Assembly (NCBI RefSeq): GCF_902167145.1
Contig: NC_050097.1
Location: forward strand, 47,662,095 to 47,726,094
DNA from: Zea mays
Lineage: Eukaryota > Streptophyta > Magnoliopsida > Poales > Poaceae
Direction of reading: 5' to 3'
DNA: 64,000 nt
This document shows positions 30,303-40,225 of the stretch, piece after piece. The notes below the pieces were generated by a model, which saw nothing but the letters and a program-made list of their open reading frames with translations, was not told the DNA's origin and ran no database searches. The translations under genes and the position numbers were made by a program. Position 1 is the first letter of the stretch; every line of letters begins with the position of its first letter.

Positions 30303-31730
30303 AGGGGTGAAAATAGGCGGATACAGACGGATAGTAGCTCATCCTGTATCCTGCCCTAATGTATTTAAAACGGATTCGGGATCGAATACGGATAGTTAGA
30401 AACGGGACAGATACGGATACAGGGACCGGATATTTATCCGGGCGGATAAGTGACGAATACAGATATTATTTGATCGGATATCGGATACTTGTCGGATAAT
30501 GCATTAATTGGTTATCATAAAATATTTTTGTTCGACCACGAAATTGCAAGTAAATTAATACTAATAAACATTTAATAGAAGATAATCTCAAATTCCCACA
30601 TAAAATGGTAAAATGAAGTATTGATAATGTTGAAACTTGGATACTTAGAGTGATTTCACGTGTAACTCACGTAATAAATGGAAATAAAATAGAAGAAACA
30701 TTGGCATCCTGTGGATTTTATGGTCCCATTATTTTTTATGACTATATGTGGCCATACGTTGTACCTTCGTATAATTTCATTGATTTCTGAAGCTATTTGT
30801 ACACTATTAATTTCTTTCTACATAAAATCATCAAAATATAATTAAAATTCATAAATACACTAGTTTTGACCCAAAATTGTAAAAATCTTACCAAAACAAA
30901 TAAACATTCTATTCAAATAAAATCTCAAGTCGCCACATGAAAATTATAAGTGAAATATTAATTATGTTGAAACTTCGATACATAAAATGATTTTACGTGT
31001 AACTCACGCAATAAGTGGGAGTGGAATGGAAGAAACACCACCATCTTGTGGATTTTATAGTCTAAATGTTTTTGAGAACTATATATGGATATATGTTGTG
31101 TCCCCGTAAAAATTCATGAATTTTTAGGCTATTTGGTGTATTATTAATTTCTTGTTGTAGAAAATCATCAAAATACAATTAAATTCATAAAAATATTGTA
31201 GCGCCGACCGGAAATTCCAAATAAGTTACCAATATTAATAAATAGTTTATAAAAAGATAATTCTAAGTTCCCACATGGAGATAATCTTAAGTCCCCACAT
31301 AAAAATGATAAAGTTTATTATGTTGATATAAATTTAGACATTATTTCAATGATTTTGGCCTAAAGACATGTTTAAACAAAAATGTGTTGTACTACAAAGT
31401 TATAGATCTCTTCGAGCTCTACAATTTTCATATAAACTTTATCTTCATCCGATTTCATATGTAAAAGTTATGATTTTATAACTATATTATTATGCAGAAA
31501 AAGAAAAAACGGGTACCCGAATTCCGGGTACCCGTATCCGACCCGAATATTTGAGTATTTATCGGGTAGTACTCGCTCCGTATCCGACCCAAATCTGAAG
31601 CTGTACTATCTGAGTATTACCCGTATCCGTCTCGAATATAAAAATACATGTATCCATATCCGAAAAATGGTCCCGAATCAGTACCCGTATCCGGTAACCG
31701 TTTCGGTTAACCTACCCGTTTTCAACCCTA
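30303..31730. mobile_element. Ac/Ds-like hAT element, non-autonomous
   Basis: The ends are AGGGGTGAAAA on the left and TTTTCAACCCTA on the right, close to the Ac/Ds terminal repeat. Perfect eight-base duplications GCATGCCT flank it at 30295-30302 and 31731-31738. Both subterminal regions are rich in CGGATA and TATCCG motifs, as expected for hAT transposase binding. No transposase is present; the interior is AT-rich and built of repeats. It could be mobilised only in trans. Confidence 0.93.
30534..31540. repeat. three ~335-bp tandem units inside the hAT element
   Basis: Units begin near 30534, 30868 and 31205 with GACC..AAATT sequence. The first two share ACGTGTAACTCACG and a TGTGGATTTTATGGTC-like block. 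The third is more diverged. Together they make up most of the interior. Confidence 0.7.
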
Positions 31731-31738
31731 GCATGCCT

Positions 31739-31941
31739 GCTCTCTCGCGCACACGAATTCCAAGTCCCCGATTCGCGCGAGCCAGTAGCTCGCCTGCAGC
31801 CTGCCTTTTGGAGAAGGCTGGGCTTCGCCTCTAGCCCACAACCACAATCAGCCCACTCTGTAAACTGACCTGTTCCAGCTATCACAGGAAGTCTAGAGAA
31901 CCGACGACGGGACGCACGGGGATACGTCAGCCATTTCTATC
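31739..31941. other. unassigned sequence between two DNA transposons
   Basis: About 200 bp of GC-moderate sequence between the hAT and Mutator-like elements. No gene or repeat is recognised. Confidence 0.4.
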
Positions 31942-31950
31942 TCGAGCGAA

Positions 31951-32066
31951 CCGAATTTTTTGTATTTTAGCCTTTAAACAGAAGTAAATTCACGTTTAGA
32001 CCTAAAAAAATTTTAAATGCAGTTTTGGACCCTTAGCTCGGCGCCATAGGCTGTGGCGCCGAGCTA
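31951..32066 (+). repeat. left TIR of the MULE
   Basis: It pairs with 38099-38215 over about 116 bp. It holds one perfect-arm palindrome (32035-32065), then continues into a second (32071-32101) and a third (32173-32203) outside the strict TIR. Confidence 0.92.
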
Positions 32067-32203
32067 ACACAGCTCGGCGCCACAGCCTATGGCGCCGAGC
32101 TGTGACGTGGCCGCAACGGCTAGCTGCGTCCAGGGCTGACCTGACGCTGACGTGGCGGCGGCGCGGCCTCGTAGCTCGGCGCCACAGATCTTGGCGCCGA
32201 GCT
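32035..32203. repeat. three 31-bp palindromes in the left MULE end
   Basis: Each unit has arms AGCTCGGCGCCA and TGGCGCCGAGCT around seven bases. The unit at 32071-32101 is the exact reverse complement of 32035-32065, five bases away, so the pair also forms one large inverted repeat. The third unit (32173-32203) has a CAGATCT-type centre, matching the inner right-end unit. They may be binding or nicking sites for a transposase. Confidence 0.9.
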
Positions 32204-32211
32204 ACGAATTT

Positions 32212-32218
32212 CTATAAA
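32212..32218 (+). promoter_or_regulatory. TATA box for the MULE zinc-finger gene
   Basis: CTATAAAAACGCC lies just inside the left TIR, about 110 bp before a probable first splice donor (AAG/GTATGA near 32323) in the 5' leader. The ATG at 32472 follows the acceptor TTTATTAG. The arrangement suggests transcription driven by the TIR. Confidence 0.6.
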
Positions 32219-32471
32219 AACGCCCGCGCGGCTGGCCGAGAGCAGCTCATTTCATCCCATTTCCAAACTTCGTAAAAATTTCCTGGATTCAAAGATTTGA
32301 GTTGGTTCACTTCGTAGACCAAGGTATGATTTCGAACTGATTCGTTTTGTATATTAGGTTTTTAGTTTAATAATTTGTATACACCTATTATATTATCATT
32401 TCGATTATTAGTTTGTGTAAACTTATTATAAAGCATATTAGGTATAAGTGATAATTATAATCGTTTATTAG

Positions 32472-34255
32472 ATGAAAGACATGTACCGAGAGGCGTTGTG
32501 GCAGAAGAGAGGTCGTCCTCGGGAGTTATATCCGGGCGTATCTAGTAAGGATGCTCCTGTTCCTCCTGAACTCCCCGTGCCTAACTGTGACTGTGGCAGA
32601 CTGGCTTGGGTACATCAATCACAACATCCAGACACGGCTGCTCGCTGCTACTACCTTTGTGGCACTTTGGACGTACGTAGCTTATGACTTATCACTTAAT
32701 TTTGTTCGTATTCATTTTTTTGTAGATATGTAATAGTGCATCTTTCCATTATTTTAGGGACATGAGAGGTGTTTCTTTTTCCAGTGGATCGATGGTCCTG
32801 ATAAATTTGACCCTCGATATCTTCTTTTCGTTAATTGGTTGAGTGGAAAGACCAGTCATGAGCGTTTTAAGCGTTGGGTACCTCCTCCCCCGAATCCTCC
32901 ACCAATGACGGATGAGGAGAAGGAGGTAGCAACAGAAAGACGGATGGACTCACCGCCTCGATGCGATTGTGGAGACCGTGCTGTCATCGACGAAGACTAT
33001 GACAAGCAGTTCTGTTGTCCGAACATTGATTATGTGAGCCCATTGATACGCTAAATGTATAAACTAGTTTTTATTTACAATAAATTACTAATTTTTTCTC
33101 TTGCAGCCATACGGGTGGCGTAAGTGTCATTTCAGAGGGTGGTTGTATGGTCCTTTGTCCCATTGGCCAGAGCCAGAGGTAAAGGAAAAGAGATACATGG
33201 GGTGGGCGGCAGAAGAGGTCAAATTTGATCCAGTACTCTGCAAATGTGGTATTGAAGCTAAGTATGGATTAGTTCCTTCGGAGCTTGGTGTTGGATATTT
33301 TTGTGGACATATGGTCGATTACGATGAGGTTGGTATTTTTTTTGCACCAGATGTAATGTTATAGCGGTACTTACTATTTTTTTTGTAGGAGACGAGGAAA
33401 TGCAGTTGGGAGAGTTACGACGACAAAGGAGAGGTGATGCGCACAATAGAGTCCAAGAGAATAATGGGACAGAAGATGCGTTGTGGATCTCGACTCGTTG
33501 ATTCGTACATTAACGATCGCATACGCGACATGCGTAGGGAAGCAAAATCTGCCTTTTATGATAGCCCGAAGCGTGCAGAGTATAGGAGGTTGAAGGCGGC
33601 AGATGAGAAGAGAGCACAGGATGCAAGGGAATGGGAAGCGGCTCAAGCCGAGAAACAGATGTTGGATAATCTTGCTGATCGCCTCAAGGAAAGTAAGTGA
33701 GATAAATGATATTATAATTATGTTAGTACAATTTATTTATCCTGACTTTGCTAACTTAATTTTCTCATTATATTTGCAGAGATTGGAAGCGGCGTAAACT
33801 ATTTGGCCGATGAGGCGCATGCGAGATATGTTCAGGATAAAATGGCAACGGTTGAGCTGATGGAGGAGGAGGACGACGACACATCTAGATTGAGTGAGCT
33901 TATCGCCCTCGCAGAGGCAGGATTACATGAAGAAGAGGAGGACGACATGTCAAGGTTGAGTGAGCTCATAGCACTAGCTGAGGCTGGATTACGTGCTCAA
34001 GAGGAAGAGGATGAGTTTATGTCACAGGCCGCCGCAGAGGTAGAGGCAGCTTATTACAAGAAGAAGTCTGATGAGGCTGAAGCTGAGGATGAGCTATTCT
34101 CCCAAGCTGCAGATGAAGCAGAAGCCAATTATTACAAAAGAACTGGTGACAAGTGTGATGCAGGACAATGCAGCAAGTGGAATGAGGTTGTTGTTGAGGA
34201 TTGCGCGACGGATGACTCCGAAGATGAGTTACTCATAGATTGTGATTCAGACTGA
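32472..34255 (+). CDS. GRF-like zinc-finger protein carried by the MULE (5 coding exons)
   Basis: Exons 32472-32672, 32758-33033, 33107-33328, 33389-33692 and 33780-34255 join in frame through GT/AG introns to 492 residues without a stop. Three Cys-rich modules are seen: CDCG..CYYLC..HERCFFFQW (residues about 38-82), CDCG..CC..WRKCHFRGW (about 145-180) and CKCG..YFCG..RKCSW (about 207-245). This is the spacing of GRF zinc fingers, which bind single-stranded nucleic acid. The C-terminal part is charged and carries a repeat, SRLSELIALAEAGL, twice, then two FSQAA-type units. Similar proteins are known as orphan GRF-type predictions in grasses. The role here is unknown; intactness inside a MULE suggests selection or recent capture. 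Confidence 0.75.
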
Positions 34256-34540
34256 AGAATTGTAGCCTATTATGTAGTATTTACGTATCAAAAATAATTT
34301 AGAACTGAGTCCCGCGTCGATCGCGACGAGCTGAGTCCTGCTGTAGATGGTCCAACTGCACAAATGGGAGGCTGAACGTCCTGCTGCATACGAGGCACAG
34401 GCAGCTGCACGTCAACGCCCGCTAGAGACCGGCATCCACACCGAGCCGCTGCTCGACGAAGACGACGTGATACCCTCTGTAATCGAAATGTTAGTTAAAG
34501 ACATATGTTACAACATACAAATAAACAAGTTTTCTGTTAG
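34256..34540. other. intergenic gap between convergent MULE genes
   Basis: No clear gene. A short plus-strand frame (34347-34547) reads protein-like (VQLHKWEAERPAAYEAQAAA) but has no family match and overlaps the end of the opposite gene. Confidence 0.4.
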
Positions 34541-36089
34541 ACATTGATACTCACTGATAGTAACGATAGCGTAGTAGTATCTGAAGTTCTCTGTGAGATA
34601 CGCTCGAGTTCAACAACAGATACGAGCATAGAGTTTCCCTATCACAAGTTAAGACATTAGGATGCTCAAAACTAGACATAAAACATTGAATTGAAATCTC
34701 TAATTTTAGTAAAGAAATAGTTACCACTCTATCAAGGATTGGAGCAGCCTCAATTTGGGACCCGTGCCGAGCAGCTATGTCGAAAGCTGTGTCTTCGTCG
34801 TCTGACGATTCTTGCTCGGCGTAGTCTGCTGCTGTCCACTGTCCCTTCAGCTTGCACCTAGTCACACCAGAATACCAAATCAAATACCTCCGGAAGTTGT
34901 AGTTTGTGTGCGCCTGGTCATTCTCATAGTTCAGATCCCCCTGCTGGTTCCATTCATCAATGTAATCACGATGGTGCGTCTCGAAGTCCGTGACCTTCTT
35001 CTGTCTCTGTCTGTCGAACCTGCAAAAGTTAGAACCATATATTAGCGACTAACTGATATTTCAATTATTAGTTAGAATAACAAGTGCATGTAGTAACTCA
35101 CTTATGAAGTTCTATTGAAGTCGAGAATGGCTCCACCGAAAACTCCTGGCGCAATCCGAACTGTCGAGCAACTCTGTGGGGCAAGTGGTACTCAACAGCA
35201 TAAAAACAGATGAGGGGACACCTCATGAGGTAGAGGTCCTCGTCTATTGAGCACATGCTGCTCAACTGTATGCTGGCGAAATATGGATCAAGATACGGTT
35301 GCCAAGTCACCTGCAAAAGTTTTAGAAAGCCCATGTAAGCACGCTGGTGTCGTGTGATAAAAGTAGAAAGGACATGTAAAAAAAAGGAGATAACTCACCA
35401 TCGAAGGAGTAAGTGCGTCGAGCTCGTTTGAGTACTCCACGTAAGCACGCTGGTGTCGTGCGAATGGCTCCTCGACCTGGTCCCAGCGGTAAGCAGCCGT
35501 GGGCTTAAGCCGATGTCCGGCTACCACGAACCACTCACGAGGAGGAAACTCTCTGGGTCGCCCGACGGGTATGTGTGCCCACATCCACAGCTGTAGTAGG
35601 TAGACACATCCACCTAAGCTGGCGGTCCTCGACGAACGACGACAAGCCTCGCAAAGTTGCCTGTACAGGAAGGCCAACACTGCTGAAGCCCAGCTGTAAC
35701 CTCCGGTCGTATCCCAGTCAGTCAGGCAGGGCAGAAACATCCATGACGCGCTGTCGCCTGTCGCGTCTGGAAAAAGAACTGAACCAAAGAGATGGAGAAT
35801 CCAAGCTCGACAATGGTATCCAACCGTCTGCTCATCTGCACCAGGTGGACACTGCCCAAAGCTCTGCCTAAGCCAGGTCAGTGGGACTCCGGTGTTGTGG
35901 CTACCTCGTAGCTCATCCGGAAGCAGTCTCCCAAGAAAGGCCTCCACCCTCTGCCCCCAACCGCCTGGTGATGCCTGACCGGTCACTGGACGACCCATAA
36001 TGCTGAGACCAAGAATCTTCTGGCAATCTTCAAGCGTCACGGTCATCTCACCGCAGGGAAGGTGGAAAGTGTGAGTCTCTGGCCGCCAC
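34541..36089 (-). CDS. plant mobile domain (PMD) protein, N-terminus missing
   Basis: Minus-strand exons 36089-35399, 35310-35102, 35019-34725 and about 34639-34541 join in frame. They begin RWRPETHTFHLPCGEMTVTL, the hallmark of the PMD family (MAIN/MAIL-like; PF10536). They continue with GLSIMGRPVTG, WILHLFGSVLFPD and WMWAHIPVGRP, then TWQPYLDPYFASIQ and WNQQGDLNYENDQ, and end at a stop near 34541. PMD proteins act in gene silencing and meristem maintenance, and PMD genes are often found in transposons. The usual 80-100 residues before RWRPETH are absent; the upstream sequence is mudrA-like instead. It is either a truncated capture or a fusion. Confidence 0.75.
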
Positions 36090-36143
36090 CTATTGGAAGA
36101 CAAAAGAATACAAAATCATTAGTATACGCACGGGTGGAATGAC

Positions 36144-37126
36144 TTAAATCTCAATGCTGTCGGCGTTATCCGGAGCCTCTAGCAGTTCATCGTCACGTCC
36201 TTCAGCATACGCACGGGTGGAATGACTTAAACTGCTAAATTCATGTACTGCAGGGTCTCGCTCCGGACACAAACGTCTTATGAGTTCAATTTCTTGCTCG
36301 GTCATTTCTTGAACCGGACGGTCATCATCAGAATCTACGGCCCGTGCAGCCTCATATGGCTCCTCCTCATCCTCAATCTGAACATCAACACTATTGGATG
36401 CCCTGCATATGTTGTCCATATTATATGACACAGGCACATCAATCTGAACATCAGCATTATTGATATGTGGAGATCCTGCATCGGGTCGGAGCAAGAAAAA
36501 CCACATTAAAAAGTCTAATCAAACGAAATAATGATGGATATGAACAATGTGTCGAAGACACTTACTAGGATGATCGTCAACTGGATCCTGGGTCAATGGG
36601 ATCTCTTGGGGGGGGGTACCACCGCATTAGAAGCCCCACAAACGCCGGGAATAGGACGAGAAATCCCATACTCGTGCGGACCCGATTGAGCATCGGGCAC
36701 AACAACGACTTCTTCATGAAGCTCTACCAAAGGAACTTCAATACGAGATGCATTTGGCAGTTGTGGAGATAACCCGACTGGACCTTCGCATTGACTAACA
36801 GGTAACTTTTGAACAACCACATCCAAACATGGTGGAACCATCGTCTTCACAATTTTTAAATATATCACCCAATCATCTTCTGAGGTAATGGAGATCAACC
36901 GTCGGACAACTGTTCCATATGTAATATGGGACAACAAACCCTGAATTGATATTCTAGGGTCGTTTATGTCGCAACTAATCTCCTCACAAGCTCGAGCCAA
37001 AAGCTGGTCAAAAGTTGGTCTTTCAACGAACAACATGGTCACGATCTTCATACCATCAAAAGTAACACTCCCATAAGCATCTATCTCCACCCTTCCTCCA
37101 TGGTATAGTGTTACTAGGCTGTCCAT
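36144..37126 (-). pseudogene. mudrA-like transposase, N-terminal part only
   Basis: Exon 1 (37126 to about 36568) encodes the PB1-like N-domain common in plant MULE transposases (LVTLYHGGRVEIDAYGSVTF, ILLARACEEI-like, VVRRLISITSEDDW). Exon 2 (about 36478-36144) encodes an acidic linker and EMTEQEIELIRRLCPERDPA, also known in MULE proteins. A nine-G run at about 36608-36616 probably shifts the frame at the end of exon 1. The MULE DDE domain and SWIM zinc finger that should follow are absent, and PMD coding sequence begins 55 bp later. It cannot transpose DNA alone. Confidence 0.7.
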
Positions 37127-38098
37127 CTATTGCAAAAATGGATTACTAACTCAATAATGGCTACATACTTAAGCCTACTAACTTAATAAGTAATAAATAT
37201 ATATTAACTAATAACTATACAGTAAATATTAAATAAACACATCAAACGAAATTACATAATCTATAAATAATGTACGAAAACTATGTATACCTGAGAACGC
37301 GTACGACTCCAGCTAACGGTGGAGAAGGTCAAGTCGGACGAACACCTACGTACAAAAAAAACCAAATGTCAGTAAAAAATTTGGCAGCACCTCCCCTGTA
37401 AAGTGATGTTTATAGAACCTGCAAATAAACGACAACACGATGGTTGCCAACACAGAAAACATGTAATATCAATGCGCTAAACAAAATGGTAACTATATAA
37501 TCACTAATAATTTACTAAACACTAACAATATACTACGCAACAAACTAGCTAACTATTTTAATAAACACTAACAACAAAATATCTAACAATTTACTAAACA
37601 ATAAATAAGTGGATACCTAACTAATTACTACTAGTTTACAAACTAAGAAATTAAAAAAAATACTGGTCGGCAGTGGGGGCGGGAGCTACCGGAGCCGGAG
37701 CGGGCGGTGGGGACTGGGCGGCGGGGACTGGTCGGACTGCGGGCGGCTTGGGGACTGGTCGGTGGCGTGGGGAGCGAGCTCGGGGCGGTGCTCCGGCGAG
37801 GACTGGACGGCAGTGGGCGGGCGGCGGCGAGCTCGGGCGAGCTCGGGCGGCAGTGGACTGGGCGAGCGAGCCGGACGGTGGCCGGGCCGGGCGAGCTCGG
37901 GCGAGCACTGGCGGGGCTCGCGGCGGCGCGCCGGACCTGGGGAAGGCGGTGGCGATGGCGGCGTTTTGTGGAGGGCGGCGGCGATGATTTGGAAAGAGAT
38001 GGGCAAGAAAACAAACGCGCGCAGAGGGAAGGCAGGTTTCGGTTTTTCCCTAGCTCGGCGCCAAGATCTGTGGCGCCGAGCTAGGTGCCACGCGGGAC
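37127..38098. other. GC-rich right subterminal part of the MULE
   Basis: AT-rich to about 37660, then strongly GC-rich with purine/CGG-biased frames on both strands that look compositional, not coding. It probably holds the 5' leader and promoter of the minus-strand genes. Confidence 0.5.
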
Positions 38099-38215
38099 TA
38101 GCTCGGCGCCACAGCCTATGGCGCCGAGCTAAGGGTCCAAAACTGCATTTAAAATTTTTTTAGGTCTAAACGTGAATTTACTTCTGTTTAAGGGCTAAAA
38201 TACAAAAAAATTCGG
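38099..38215 (-). repeat. right TIR of the MULE
   Basis: Reverse complement of the left TIR with very few differences. It contains palindrome 38100-38130; a further palindrome at 38052-38082 lies just inside. Confidence 0.92.
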
Positions 38216-38224
38216 TCGAGCGAA

Positions 38225-38557
38225 TCACGGGCGGATTTGCAGGCGGAAACACTACATTGGATACGTAGTACGTCTCGTCTCGATCAACAGAAGCGCTTGC
38301 ATGCGTTGCGTGCGCTTGCGTTCTACGCCCAATATGCAGATCAGTGCATCATCTCTCATGCAATCTGTTTTCCAGCAGAATTTCTGTTCTCGTATACGAG
38401 ACAACATCCCGTGTTTCGTGTCGGGCTCGATAGCGATTATCAATCAGGCTTTGAGCAACAGCAGATCTGTAGTATGATCTCGACCACATATTCTCATTCA
38501 TCGGGACATCACGCGCCGGTCGAAAAACTCAAGAGGAACACTTCGATTATATTATTA
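38225..38557. other. unassigned sequence between MULE and Helitron
   Basis: No gene or element end was recognised. It appears to be older host sequence or an unknown repeat into which both DNA elements inserted. Confidence 0.4.
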
Positions 38558-38984
38558 CTAGGTCACTACCCGTACGTTGCAACGGGAACATATAATACCA
38601 TGATAACTTATATACAAAATGTGTCTTATATTGTTATAAGAAAATATTTCATAATCCATTTGTGATCCTAGCCATACATAAATTTTGTTATTTTAATTTA
38701 GTTGTTTCACTACTACATTGCAACCATCAGTATCATGCAGACTTCGATATATGTCATAATTTGCATGGTCTCATTATTGGAGAGCACGTGCCACACCTGC
38801 TGGTAGAAGTTCCGTCGTACATCGTTAGTCATCAGGCACGCACCACCATACACGCTTGCTTAAACAAAAAATGCAAGTGTGTGTTTGCGAAGAGAATTAA
38901 AGGCAGGCCGGCACAAAAGGTACCCCGACGATGGCGAGTGGTCATTGTTGTCGGTCCACCTCTGCTCACCTCTGGTGTCGAGAT

Positions 38985-39535
38985 GACGCCACAATCCTTG
39001 ATATAATAGTCGTCGAACGCGCGCGATATGGTGAGTACCGATCACTCTTGGCTGGGCTGCCAAATGAAGTGCACCCCGGGCTCATCAGCGAGGTAGTACA
39101 CCTGGTCGTTGCACCACCGGATGTGCTACTCCTCTACATACATCTTGTTCGAGGACACTCACACAACAACAACAATGGTCATCATTCCAGCGCACAAGAA
39201 TTCATGGTCGGTCAGTAGCGACTTACGTGGCAGGTTAGACTTCAGGTGGATGATGAGCTAGACGACGTGATGGCGTCGTCGTAGGTTGCGATGCCCAGAA
39301 CAACCCGAGAGTCGTCGACATTGGCGACGACCATGAGGTCCCCATGTTTGACGATGGACAGCGCGGTGTAGCCGCTCTGGACCACGTCCAAGCGGCGGCT
39401 GCGCCGGAGCTTGCCGTACACAGCGGCGCATGGGCCATGTAGGACTGCTTCCAGAGTTCGAACTGGCAGTCGCCAAGTTTCTTCTCGTCGTCGGTGAGCG
39501 ACGCCAACGCGAGCGCCTCGTGCTAGTGGTGTTTG
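38985..39535 (-). pseudogene. captured PP2C protein phosphatase fragment
   Basis: Two exon blocks with the intron between them are recognisable. The first, about 39535-39210, reads LASLTDDEKKLGDCQFELWK and SGYTALSIVKHGDLMVVANV followed by DSRVVLG. The second, about 39115-38990, reads YYLADEPGVHFIWQPS and then SRAFDDYYIKDCGVIS. These match the PP2C motifs around ANVGDSRAVLG and SRAFGDYxxK, but the metal-site region VGDSR reads VDDSR and SRAFGD reads SRAFDD. There are frameshifts and an in-frame TGA. Orientation is sense relative to the Helitron, as is usual for captures. It is not functional. Confidence 0.85.
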
Positions 39536-39856
39536 TTCGGGGTTTCCAAGTAAGAAACATGGATTCATCTTTGGCATTGGTTTATGAAAATGATTTATAA
39601 GTTAGATCCATGGAAAAATATTATGGAGAATAAATATTACACATGCAAAAAAAGTATTTAAGTTGAAAACATTGTTCAAACAAAAGAAATTGCATGCAAG
39701 GCTCTTCTTTAAATACTACTCCCTCAATCCAAAAATATAATTTAATAATCTCAGTGATACTTATCTACTACTACACATTGTGCAAGGGTAGCAGGTGGGC
39801 TTCGGGAGAGATGTATTATATGTTTTTACTATAATAGATGTAGACATAAACACACA

Positions 39857-39931
39857 TGTGGTGTAGTGGTAGCTACAAACACATTTATTTGAGAGGTCGC
39901 GGGTTTGAATCCCCTTGGAGCCTGTTTTTTT
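39857..39931 (+). other. tRNA-like (SINE head) sequence with Pol III boxes
   Basis: GTGGTGTAGTGGTAGCTAC resembles a tRNA-derived A box. GGGTTTGAATCC at 39901-39912 resembles a B box, and a T run at about 39925-39931 could end transcription. This matches the head of plant SINEs of the Au type. It is not a tRNA gene because the cloverleaf is incomplete. Confidence 0.5.
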
Positions 39932-39957
39932 AATTTAATTTTAGCTAGGCGTGGGAT

Positions 39958-40135
39958 GCACGTGGGAATGAGAATAGGCTTTGTGGGAGGGGGAATGAGA
40001 AAGACACGTGATAGCCGGGAATGGAAATGTGAATGGGCTTTGCAGGGAGGGGGAATGAGAAAGACATACAGCTGGGAATGGGAATGGGCTTTGCAGTGAG
40101 GACGGAATGGGAATGGCAGAACACGGAATGGGGCA
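39958..40135 (+). repeat. degenerate ~60-bp minisatellite in the Helitron 5' part
   Basis: Three units contain GGCTTTG(T/C)(G/A)GGGAGGGGGAATGAGAAAG-type sequence, each shortened to varying degrees. The third copy is the most diverged. Confidence 0.7.
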
Positions 40136-40225
40136 GCCTACCCCTTACCGTCTTAATAGGTAGTAGAGATTTGCCTACGGCCGCGAGGTAATTAATGCGA
40201 CACCAAACTGCGCCTCCGGCCTTAA

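Larger units (their letters stand above)
31951..38215. mobile_element. Mutator-like element (MULE) with long TIRs carrying two genes
   Basis: The ends are inverted repeats of about 116 bp, nearly identical, beginning CCGAATTTTTTGTATTTTAG. Perfect nine-base duplications TCGAGCGAA lie at 31942-31950 and 38216-38224, the size typical of Mutator. The 6.3-kb interior holds a plus-strand zinc-finger gene, a minus-strand plant-mobile-domain gene, and only the N-terminal part of a mudrA-like transposase. The DDE core and SWIM finger are missing, so the element cannot move by itself. Genes point inward from both TIRs, which probably supply promoters. Confidence 0.95.
38558..40169 (-). mobile_element. 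complete non-autonomous Helitron (1612 bp)
   Basis: On the minus strand it starts TCTCTACTACCTATT (5' end at 40169), matching the maize Helitron pattern TCTMTAYTAMY. It ends with the hairpin CCCGTTGCAACGTACGGG (38568-38585), then TAGTGAC and CTAG (38558-38561). It lies between host A (T at 40170) and T (A at 38557), the AT target required by Helitrons. There is no Rep/helicase. It carries a PP2C gene fragment, a tRNA-like SINE head and a minisatellite. It ends 57 bp past the stop codon of the inhibitor gene. Confidence 0.95.

Noticed and set aside
35575..35871. Plus-strand 98-residue frame
   Set aside because: Antisense shadow of the plant mobile domain exon.
37643..38163. Overlapping Gly/Arg/Pro-rich frames near the right MULE end
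   Set aside because: Compositional CGG bias on both strands, with no family match.
39857..39931. A true tRNA gene
   Set aside because: No full cloverleaf or anticodon stem could be drawn; only the promoter boxes fit.
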